Of a stretch of 64,000 nucleotides of DNA, positions 45,172-52,594 are shown piece by piece. The DNA comes from Candidatus Limnocylindrales bacterium (GTDB taxonomy: Bacteria; Moduliflexota; Moduliflexia; Moduliflexales; JAUQPW01), in assembly GCA_035559535.1 (NCBI GenBank), contig DATMBG010000035.1:1-64000 (forward strand). The letters are read 5' to 3'. The stretch's first letter is position 1. Each line of letters begins with the position of its first letter. The translations under genes and the position numbers were made by a program. The notes beneath the pieces were generated by a model. The model was not told the DNA's origin. It did no database searches and was given only the letters and a program-made list of their open reading frames with translations.

Positions 45172-45183
45172 CGATTTAATTTA

Positions 45184-45212
45184 AATATACCTCTTTAAAG
45201 AAAAGCTGTCAA
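45184..45212 (-). promoter_or_regulatory. Sigma70-type promoter of the thi operon
   Basis: Read leftward: TTGACA (45212-45207), 17-bp spacer, TATATT (45189-45184). Transcription would start about 6-10 bases before the riboswitch. Confidence 0.75.
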
Positions 45213-45252
45213 TCATTTAAATAATTACTTTCTTTTCCAGGCAAAATCCCCG

Positions 45253-45969
45253 TTATAGACTTATAAAACTTCCTTCCCCATGAGCATCCAATCGAAGGAA
45301 TTTCCGTTGGGTCTTCCAATCCGGGAGAATATAAAGAAGTTTCCTGGAATCTTCCCTATCCAGGGCGAGGACTTTTTCCATGTGGAAATGACCCAAGATG
45401 ATTCCGTCGTAGCCTTGATTAAAAAGGGACCTGGCGTATTCTTTACAAATCTCCATAGGAAAGTAGGATTTATGTTTTTGATTGGTTTTCCTGAATTTTT
45501 TTTCCAGATAATGGGCCAGGGACAGGCCTATTCGGGAAGGTAAAAGCGTAAAACCTTTATAAAAGATACGATTCCTCGAAAGGGTCCGCCAAAGCCGATA
45601 GGGTCTATCTCGATAATTCAGCAAATCTCCATGGGAAAGATAAAACCTTTTTCCTCCGATCTGTTCTTCCAGGAAAGAGGAACTTACTTCTGTGAAAGGG
45701 GAGCCCCGATAGCTTTCCGAGAGGTAATAATCTCGATTCCCCTCCACATATTTGACGGTCACACCGGAAGCCGCGAGTTGTTGGAGGCCCCGGAGGATGG
45801 GTTCCTGATAAGGCAGGGCCATTTTTTTTGGACCCAACCACAGGTTAAAGAGATCTCCGAGAATATAGAGGGTTTGGGTAGATCCTTTAAGATGGTTGAG
45901 AAAGGTCAGGAAATCTTTGATTTCATCCGGGTCACCCTGGATATGGGCATCCGAGACACAAACGATCAT
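45253..45969 (-). CDS. lpxH: UDP-2,3-diacylglucosamine diphosphatase (LpxH-like metallophosphoesterase)
   Basis: 238 residues with the calcineurin-like phosphoesterase motifs of LpxH: V-S-D-A-H, G-D-L-F-N-L-W, G-N-R-D, S-H-G-D and G-H-F-H. It would cleave UDP-diacylglucosamine to lipid X in lipid A synthesis at the inner membrane. Its start overlaps the dacB stop by 4 bases. Other members of this family act on unrelated substrates, so the exact reaction is inferred. Confidence 0.8.
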   Translation of the reverse strand: MIVCVSDAHIQGDPDEIKDFLTFLNHLKGSTQTLYILGDLFNLWLGPKKMALPYQEPILRGLQQLAASGVTVKYVEGNRDYYLSESYRGSPFTEVSSSFLEEQIGGKRFYLSHGDLLNYRDRPYRLWRTLSRNRIFYKGFTLLPSRIGLSLAHYLEKKFRKTNQKHKSYFPMEICKEYARSLFNQGYDGIILGHFHMEKVLALDREDSRKLLYILPDWKTQRKFLRLDAHGEGSFISL

Positions 45970-47441
45970 ATTCCTTGTCTCTTTGCATAGGTAGCCTGTT
46001 GAAACTCTGTTAAGAGGAGTCCGATTTGATTCTGGATCTGTTTAATGGGATAAGTTCCCGTGTTAAATCCGTTAATCATGATCGAGAAAGTCAGGACCTC
46101 ATTATCTCGGGTCAGTGCATAACCGGAAAGACAGGAAACATCTTTTAACGCGCCTGTTTTAGCCCGGAGTCTCCGCTCGGCGGCAGTATCTCGTAGCCGT
46201 CGTTTCATGGTTCCATCGACTCCAGCCACGGCTAAAGAAGATAAAAACTCCGATTTAACCTCGAAGTTATTGTACATATATCGGAGGAGTTTAACGATTT
46301 GTGCCGGGGAAACTCGATTTTCCCGGGATAAGCCGGAGCCATTTTCTAGAAAATAGCTATCGGGGGGAATGCCGATTTCCTCCTTGAGAAATTCACGGAT
46401 AACTTCAATTCCCTTTTCGGTACTGCCCGGTGCCCCTTTAACTTCCGCACCTAGGGTTTTTAATATCTGCTCGGCTACGAAATTATCGCTTACTTTATTG
46501 GAATCATTGAGGATAACCGATAAGGGTTTGGATTGATGGAGAACCAGGAGTTGAGCTTTAGCTGGGACCGTTCCTTTTCGGACGATCCCCTGGATCTTGA
46601 CTCCTAAATTTTCAAGGACTTCCTTAAAAATGGCTGCCGTATAAAGAGCCGGTTCCCGGACCTGGATTTGAGAATACAATCCTCGGGACTTTTTTGAAAT
46701 TTTACCTGTTACTACGAGTTCCCCATCCCCATCCTCTTGATTATAATAGGTGGTAATGCCGCCGCGGGTTGCAAGGGTCAGCGCACGATTGGTAACCCGA
46801 AGGTAAGAAACCGGGGGATCCGTCATAACAAAGGGAGGTAATCCCGGTTTAGGTCCCGGTCGGATAAAAAGTTTTATGGTATTCTCATTGACGGACAGGG
46901 CGCTGACTCCCACAGAAGCCGGAGAAGTAAAATTCTCCCAGCCTTTAACAATGATCTGGTCATCAAAAAACGAATCATCGGCGATGATATCCCCCTCAAC
47001 CGTACTAACGCCTTCATTGACCATATCCTTGGCCATGACCCACAGATCTTGTGAAGAAAGATCGGGATCTCCAAAGCCTTTAATATAAAGATCTCCTATG
47101 GTCCCATTATGAGGGGCTTTATCCGTGTAGATGGCGGTTTTAAAGGTGTATTCCGGCTTAAGGACCGATAAAGCCACGGCTGAAGTAATCAGTTTGGTAT
47201 TAGAGGCGGGATTTAAAAGTTGATCCATCCCGGACTGATAAATCACCTCTCCTGAATCTTGAAAAACGATTTGAATTCCTACAGAAGCTTTTTCCAGGAT
47301 CTTATTATGTAAGATCTTATCGATATTTTCCCTGAGTTCCTTCAAAGAATCGGGTATTTCTGATTTCCCATCAATTTGTGAATCAAATAAACCGATATAG
47401 ATCACTAAAACAACCGGTAGAATAAGAAAAAATTTCCACAT
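45966..47441 (-). CDS. dacB: D-alanyl-D-alanine carboxypeptidase/endopeptidase (PBP4, S13 family)
   Basis: 491 residues. An N-terminal export segment (about 1-22) precedes the penicilloyl-serine transferase motifs: S-N-T-K (SxxK), S-D-N (SxN) and K-T-G, with G-S-G-L-S-R following. It trims and opens peptidoglycan cross-links in the periplasm. An inverted purine-rich repeat (47452-47523) separates it from cutA. Confidence 0.9.
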   Translation of the reverse strand: MWKFFLILPVVLVIYIGLFDSQIDGKSEIPDSLKELRENIDKILHNKILEKASVGIQIVFQDSGEVIYQSGMDQLLNPASNTKLITSAVALSVLKPEYTFKTAIYTDKAPHNGTIGDLYIKGFGDPDLSSQDLWVMAKDMVNEGVSTVEGDIIADDSFFDDQIIVKGWENFTSPASVGVSALSVNENTIKLFIRPGPKPGLPPFVMTDPPVSYLRVTNRALTLATRGGITTYYNQEDGDGELVVTGKISKKSRGLYSQIQVREPALYTAAIFKEVLENLGVKIQGIVRKGTVPAKAQLLVLHQSKPLSVILNDSNKVSDNFVAEQILKTLGAEVKGAPGSTEKGIEVIREFLKEEIGIPPDSYFLENGSGLSRENRVSPAQIVKLLRYMYNNFEVKSEFLSSLAVAGVDGTMKRRLRDTAAERRLRAKTGALKDVSCLSGYALTRDNEVLTFSIMINGFNTGTYPIKQIQNQIGLLLTEFQQATYAKRQGI

Positions 47442-47451
47442 GGGAAAGAAA

Positions 47452-47523
47452 CAAAGCGAAAGGTGAAAAGACGAAGGCGAAAGGTAAAATTGAGGGTTTC
47501 CTTTCGCCTTTTCCCTTTCGCTT
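47452..47523. repeat. GCGAAAGG inverted repeat, possible terminator
   Basis: AAAGCGAAAGGTGAAAAG and AGGCGAAAGG face CCTTTCGCCTTTTCCC and TTTCGCTTTTTCC. The core stem AAGGCGAAAGG/CCTTTCGCCTT has 11 perfect pairs. Confidence 0.5.
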
Positions 47524-47530
47524 TTTCCTT

Positions 47531-47851
47531 TTAAAGCGTTGTCTCAGTTAAGATCCAGTTCAAGTAACTTTCTGAACCGTGTTGAACAGGTAAAGCGATA
47601 ATCTCCGGTACTTGATAACTGTGAAGCTCCTGGACACGTTGTTTAATACGTTCAAAGAGAGATCTTTGCGTCTTCAGAAGGATCAGCACTTCTTCTTCCT
47701 GGCTCAGTTTATTTTGCCAATGGAAGATAGATTGTACATGGGGAATTAGATTAGCACAGGCCGCCAATCGTTCCTCCACCAGGGTTGTACCTATATTTTT
47801 AGCTTCTTCTAAAGACGAGGCCGTAATCAAAACCACTATATACTCTGACAT
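47531..47851 (-). CDS. cutA: CutA1 divalent-cation tolerance protein
   Basis: 106 residues, the normal length. It has the conserved A-A-C-A-N-L-I-P, the S-I-F-H-W-Q-N-K-L and E-E-E-V-L-I-L-L-K-T motifs, and H-S-Y-Q-V-P-E-I. CutA1 forms stable trimers and is linked with metal tolerance, though its exact role is unsettled. It lies between fabH and dacB on the same strand. Confidence 0.92.
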   Translation of the reverse strand: MSEYIVVLITASSLEEAKNIGTTLVEERLAACANLIPHVQSIFHWQNKLSQEEEVLILLKTQRSLFERIKQRVQELHSYQVPEIIALPVQHGSESYLNWILTETTL

Positions 47852-47910
47852 TTTCTAGAGGATAAAGGATGAAGGAACGAAGGGGTATTTTACCTTCACC
47901 CTTCAGAAAG

Positions 47911-48894
47911 CTACCAGCGAATGACGGTGGAAGCCCAGGTTACTCCCCCACCAAAGGCGACCGAGAGAATGATATCTCCCTTTTTGACTTTTCCGGCCCG
48001 AATCGTTTCATCCAGAGCAATGGGAATGGTTGCTGAAGAAGCGTTACCATATTTATGAATGGTAACGACCACTTTCTCCATGGGTAAATTGAGGCGTTTT
48101 GCAGTGGCTTCAATGATACGAAGGTTTGCTTGATGGGGGATCAGCAGATCTACATCTTCCGGCCTGAGTCCATTATGTTTTAAGGCAATCAGACAGGCTT
48201 CTTCCATGGAGCGGATGGCGACTTTAAAAAGTTCATTACCGGACATTTTAACATAATGCATCCGTTTATCCACCGTTTCATGACTGGCCGGATGGAGGGA
48301 ACCTCCTCCTGGTATGTAAAGATATTTAGCAAACTGTCCATCTGCAAAGAGGTGGGTCGACAAAACCACCTGACTGGGTTCTGAAGATGCCTGAAGGACA
48401 GCAGCTCCAGCCCCATCGGAGAAGATAACACAGGTACTTCGATCGGTCCAGTCGATGACTTTAGATAAGACTTCAGCACCCACGATGAGGATGGTTTTAT
48501 AGCTACCGGTTTTAATGTATTGCTCGGCAATGGACAAGGCGTATATAAAGCCACTACAGGCTGCTGCAATATCAAAGGCGGCAGCCCGCTTTGCACCCAA
48601 CATCTCCTGGAGGAAGCAGGCCGTAGAAGGGAGCTGCATATCCGGAGAAATAGTTCCCACAATGATTAAATCAAGATCCTGGGCTTCTATCCCTGCACTG
48701 CGAATCGCTTTTTTTGATGCATCAAAGGCCAGAGCAGAAAGGGGAACATCTTCTTTAACCACACGCCTTTCCTTGATTCCGGTTCGCGTGGTTATCCATT
48801 CATCACTGGTATCTACTAACTTTTCTAAGTCAAAGTTGGTGATAACTTTTTCCGGTACATAGGAACCGGTACCGATAATCTTAGGATAAATCAT
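47911..48894 (-). CDS. fabH: 3-oxoacyl-ACP synthase III
   Basis: 327 residues, normal length. The catalytic triad is present: Cys in A-A-A-C-S-G-F, His in P-H-Q-A-N-L-R and Asn in K-Y-G-N-A-S-S. It condenses acetyl-CoA with malonyl-ACP to start fatty-acid synthesis. The start overlaps the plsX stop by 4 bases, as is common for this pair. Confidence 0.95.
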   Translation of the reverse strand: MIYPKIIGTGSYVPEKVITNFDLEKLVDTSDEWITTRTGIKERRVVKEDVPLSALAFDASKKAIRSAGIEAQDLDLIIVGTISPDMQLPSTACFLQEMLGAKRAAAFDIAAACSGFIYALSIAEQYIKTGSYKTILIVGAEVLSKVIDWTDRSTCVIFSDGAGAAVLQASSEPSQVVLSTHLFADGQFAKYLYIPGGGSLHPASHETVDKRMHYVKMSGNELFKVAIRSMEEACLIALKHNGLRPEDVDLLIPHQANLRIIEATAKRLNLPMEKVVVTIHKYGNASSATIPIALDETIRAGKVKKGDIILSVAFGGGVTWASTVIRW

Positions 48895-50051
48895 GAGGGC
48901 TTATTCTCCTTTTTTTCTTTTTCTTCAGGATTTTTTTCGTTTACAAGCTTATGCCATTCTTCTTTCATCTCCCGTTTTTCATCACTTTCATCGGGACGAT
49001 GGGAATCTTTAAAGGATTTTTTAACCTTAATTCTTCTCCGGATCGGTTCCGGATAATTAAACTGATATTTTGTAATCGTTTCCGTAATGTGGGCTTTGAT
49101 CTGCTGGTGGATAGATTCCCCAGCCACCCGGATGGCATTTTTAATGGCCTTGGCCTTTGAACTTCCATGGGCCTTAATCAAAACCCCATTGATCCCGAGT
49201 AAAGGGGCTCCTCCGTATTCGGCGTAATCCATTTTTCTTTTCAGACGGAGGATCTCCGGTTTAATGAGCAGGTAGCCCAGTTTAGTTCTCAGGCTCTTGG
49301 AAAATTCTTCTTTTAAGACAACACCCATGGTTTCTGCAAAACTTTCGGTTACTTTTAAAACGATATTACCCACAAATCCATCACAGACCACCACATCTAC
49401 TTTACCATTAAAAATGTCCCGTCCTTCCACATTTCCGATAAAGTTAAGCTCTGTTCGCCGAAGAGCTTCAAAGACTTCCTTGGTTAGTTCATTTCCCTTA
49501 GAAGATTCTTCACCGATACTCAGAAGGCCGATTCGGGGTTTTTCCACGTTGATGATATCTTTCGCGTAGACGTGTCCCATCACTGCAAACTGAAGGATGT
49601 GTCGAGGTTTAGAATCCACGTTGGCCCCCACATCTAGAAGGATTGTAGCACGGTTAAGATTAGGGATAACGGCGGCAATAGCAGGTCTTTCCACGCCTTC
49701 TAAGGTACCACAAACGACCTTTGCAATAGCCATGGAGGCCCCGGTATTTCCGGCACTTACGACGGCATCTACAATCCCATCCCGGATCAGGTTCACAGCT
49801 ACCCGGATTGAAGAATCCGGTTTTCGCCTGAGAGCTACGGCTGGTAAATCGTGCATATCCACCACTTGAGAGGCATGTCGCACTTCTATATCCAAACCCC
49901 GGGTATCATACTTTTCCAACTCCCGTCGAACCACCTCCTCAATGCCTACCAGGACCAAACTCATTCCATATTCACGAGCCGCCTGCACCGCACCCTCTAC
50001 AATAGCATGGGGTGCGTGATCCCCTCCCATGGCATCAACAGCAATTTTCAT
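48891..50051 (-). CDS. plsX: Phosphate acyltransferase PlsX
   Basis: 386 residues. It begins M-K-I-A-V-D-A-M-G-G-D-H-A-P, and S-A-G-N-T-G-A and G-A-N-V-D family motifs follow. It makes acyl-phosphate for glycerolipid synthesis. The last 50 or so residues are a charged Lys/Glu extension longer than usual. It lies between rpmF and fabH. Confidence 0.94.
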   Translation of the reverse strand: MKIAVDAMGGDHAPHAIVEGAVQAAREYGMSLVLVGIEEVVRRELEKYDTRGLDIEVRHASQVVDMHDLPAVALRRKPDSSIRVAVNLIRDGIVDAVVSAGNTGASMAIAKVVCGTLEGVERPAIAAVIPNLNRATILLDVGANVDSKPRHILQFAVMGHVYAKDIINVEKPRIGLLSIGEESSKGNELTKEVFEALRRTELNFIGNVEGRDIFNGKVDVVVCDGFVGNIVLKVTESFAETMGVVLKEEFSKSLRTKLGYLLIKPEILRLKRKMDYAEYGGAPLLGINGVLIKAHGSSKAKAIKNAIRVAGESIHQQIKAHITETITKYQFNYPEPIRRRIKVKKSFKDSHRPDESDEKREMKEEWHKLVNEKNPEEKEKKENKPS

Positions 50052-50120
50052 TCTCGTCAGGCTAAGGATTCCGGATCAAGGAATTTAAGATTTCCGATCC
50101 TCGATTCCAGATCCCCGGTT

Positions 50121-50306
50121 TTACTCCTCTTCCTTGGGCTGGATAACGGTTTTACCTCGGTAAGAGCCGCAATGGGGACAGGCCCGATGCGGTAATTTAG
50201 GTTCTCCACATTCTGAACAAGCAGATAAAGTCGGAGCTTTTAAATGGTGATGGGATTTTCTTTTATTCTTACGTGATTTTGACGATCTTCTCTTGGGAAC
50301 TCCCAT
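50121..50306 (-). CDS. rpmF: Ribosomal protein bL32
   Basis: 61 residues, basic, starting M-G-V-P-K-R-R-S-S-K, with the paired C-x2-C zinc motifs C-S-E-C and C-P-H-C. It forms part of the 50S subunit. Downstream of the DUF177 gene, as in many bacteria. Confidence 0.96.
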   Translation of the reverse strand: MGVPKRRSSKSRKNKRKSHHHLKAPTLSACSECGEPKLPHRACPHCGSYRGKTVIQPKEEE

Positions 50307-50313
50307 TTTTAAA

Positions 50314-50396
50314 GTCCTAAGCAGGGGACGGTGGGCAGGGGGCCGTACATAGATCTTCCTCCGCCGGCGGCCTACTACCTACGGTCCACTGCTTAA
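50314..50396. repeat. Intergenic imperfect inverted repeat, GTGGACCGTAGGTAG type
   Basis: TAAGCAGGGGACGGTGGGC faces the inverted TAAGCAGTGGACCGTAGGT with 16 of 21 bases shared, between rpmF and the DUF177 gene. Confidence 0.4.
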
Positions 50397-50911
50397 TTCT
50401 CTAACAATTTGGCCAGGACCGCTAATCTTGGATCTATGTTATCTTCCCGGCAAGAGCACCTCCGAAAATTTAAATTCTGCCCACACTGGGGGCAAAGACC
50501 TGCACAATCGGCTTTACAAAAAACCTGGATGGGAATGGCCAGAATGAGTTGCTCTCGAATGATCTCGGTAAGATTTAAGGTATCTTCGGAATAATAACTC
50601 ACCAGTAGATCCTCGGCTTCTAACTCGACCTCCTCCCGGGTTTCCATCCACTTCGCATCTCGATATATGGCATGAAAATACTTTTGAACAGGGAATATTT
50701 TGGACTCCAAACATCGGCAACATTCCAACTGAAGTTCTGCCGGTATGTAACCATACACCTCGATGTCCAACCCAACCCTGCTCACCCGAATCTTAGCTTG
50801 AGTGGAAGAGTGGAGGACAAATCCATCGTTTTGTGAATCAAACTCCCAGGGGTGCAGTTCCAGTTCGAAGTCCGAAGGTGATGCTTGAATTTCATCGATT
50901 CGAATAATCAT
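50393..50911 (-). CDS. yceD: DUF177/YceD family protein
   Basis: 172 residues with the four-cysteine C-terminal pattern C-A-G-L-C-P-x-C-G-x-N-L and an earlier C-C-R-C-L. DUF177 proteins are usually encoded beside rpmF and have been tied to 23S rRNA stability in E. coli and plants. The first gene of this leftward cluster, behind a sigma70-type promoter. Confidence 0.88.
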   Translation of the reverse strand: MIIRIDEIQASPSDFELELHPWEFDSQNDGFVLHSSTQAKIRVSRVGLDIEVYGYIPAELQLECCRCLESKIFPVQKYFHAIYRDAKWMETREEVELEAEDLLVSYYSEDTLNLTEIIREQLILAIPIQVFCKADCAGLCPQCGQNLNFRRCSCREDNIDPRLAVLAKLLEN

Positions 50912-51008
50912 ACCTCTTATGCTGATGGATCTCAGAGGAACTAAGGACCTGTCAGTTTAAAAACCTCATTAAAAACCTCAGAGGATCCATTCTACAAAAA
51001 GCTCATTT

Positions 51009-51038
51009 ATGCTAATGAATGTCTCTCCTCCTTGTCAA
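51009..51038 (-). promoter_or_regulatory. Sigma70-type promoter of the yceD-rpmF-plsX-fabH cluster
   Basis: Read leftward: TTGACA (51038-51033), 18-bp spacer, TAGCAT (51014-51009). It lies about 95 bp upstream of the yceD ATG. Confidence 0.6.
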
Positions 51039-51128
51039 GAGGAAATTTACCAAAGTAGGGGTGCCCCCCCGTCCGCCCGTTAAGGTAAAAACATTATCCC
51101 CTAAGCTCCAGAGGAATGTTCTACTCGT

Positions 51129-52433
51129 TTAGTTATTTTTCGATGAGGTGGGAAGGGTTACCGTCGTAATTCCGGCAGCCTTGATCTCTTCCACAGCTCG
51201 ATTTAAAGCCGTCTCCGGGTCTATCTCTTTTTTCAAGGCGGACATCACATACTTTTCAATAATCGAAGAAGCTGTACGATAATTCATAACCCGAGGAGGA
51301 GGAACGGTACTTAAAAGTTCCCTCCGTTTAAGATCCAGTAAAGGATCTAATTGCTGGGCCTTTGTATCCGTTAACAAAGAGATCCAGATGGGTGTCTCCT
51401 GTGGAAACCCTTTCTGGACCAGAGGACTCGTCAAGAATCGAATATATTTCCAGGCTCGCTTGGGATCTGAAGTATTTGCAGCAATGGCCAATCCTTGAAA
51501 TGCGCCCACCGAAACCGAGTTAAACTCGTACTGTTTTTTCTGCTGAACCCTCCTGGAGACGGGTAACAATCCAACCTCTGCCACATTACTCACCTTAGAA
51601 AGACTGCTATCTTTGATGATGGCAGCCTGAAAAACCCAGTTGGTATTAAAAGCACAATTTCCGGTAATAAATTCATCTTTGGTCTCCAGAACTCCAGAAG
51701 TCAACGAAGTGGGGTTTATCCATTTATTCTCTACCGCCTGAATCATAAACTTGAGGGCTTCCAGTCCACCTCCTCTATGAAAAACAGGCTCTCCTGAAGG
51801 GCTAAAAAGAGTATCTCCAAAAGCTCCAACCAACCAGATATACTCATCTATCAACCCCTTGTTAACTCCCCAGGCATCGTGCCAGGGATATTCCACAGTA
51901 CCCCGCGTCTTCAGAACCCTCATCTGGTTCGCCATTTCTTCCAACGTGTCAGGAGGCTTATCAAATCCCGCTTCTGCCAGCATGGCTTTGTTATAAAATA
52001 AGAGTTGAAAGTTACTGAGATGCGGCATGGCCCACAGCTTCTCATTAAAGGTAAAGGCCGTAAGGGTAGAAGGAACCAGATCACTTTTAAACCCCTTTAT
52101 GAACTCCTGAAGGGGTAGAATCGCTCCCCTACTGATAAGCTCCGGTATCCAGGTGGCATCGACGGCGATCACATCATAGGTGGGCTGGGGTTGTGAAGTA
52201 CTTTTGTTGATTTCTTCGAGTTGCTTTTCATAGGGGATATAATTGATACTAACTGAAATGTCCGAAATCTCGGAGAAAAGCTGAGAGAGCCGCTCATAAT
52301 CCTTAGGTTGATACCCCGAGTGGGCTATCAAGGCTACATTCAATGAAGACTCCTGGGTAGCTGCTCGGGTCTGTAAAAACCCCCATAAACTGATCCCTAC
52401 AATAACTATACTATATAAGAAATATCGTCGCAT
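51129..52433 (-). CDS. Orphan extracellular solute-binding protein (family 1, sugar type)
   Basis: 434 residues. A signal peptide of about 25 residues is followed by a mature chain like sugar-binding lipoproteins of ABC importers: Y-D-V-I-A-V-D-A-T-W-I-P, then A-M-P-H-L-S-N-F-Q-L-L-F-Y-N-K and the S-P-L-V-Q-K-G-F C-terminal half. No permease or ATPase is adjacent. GAGAGGAA lies before the ATG. The ligand cannot be read. Confidence 0.8.
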   Translation of the reverse strand: MRRYFLYSIVIVGISLWGFLQTRAATQESSLNVALIAHSGYQPKDYERLSQLFSEISDISVSINYIPYEKQLEEINKSTSQPQPTYDVIAVDATWIPELISRGAILPLQEFIKGFKSDLVPSTLTAFTFNEKLWAMPHLSNFQLLFYNKAMLAEAGFDKPPDTLEEMANQMRVLKTRGTVEYPWHDAWGVNKGLIDEYIWLVGAFGDTLFSPSGEPVFHRGGGLEALKFMIQAVENKWINPTSLTSGVLETKDEFITGNCAFNTNWVFQAAIIKDSSLSKVSNVAEVGLLPVSRRVQQKKQYEFNSVSVGAFQGLAIAANTSDPKRAWKYIRFLTSPLVQKGFPQETPIWISLLTDTKAQQLDPLLDLKRRELLSTVPPPRVMNYRTASSIIEKYVMSALKKEIDPETALNRAVEEIKAAGITTVTLPTSSKNN

Positions 52434-52594
52434 GGTATTCCTCTCGAAGAATATGGGTTGATGGAGCTTCCTCTACTTCTTACCTAATCCTTCCATAAGA
52501 TAAGTTCTGATTTTTAAATCTTCAACCTTAGTCCTTGTTTTCCATACCTTTTATTAAAAAGGATCCCAAAGTCCTGTCTATCAAAAAGGGCTGG

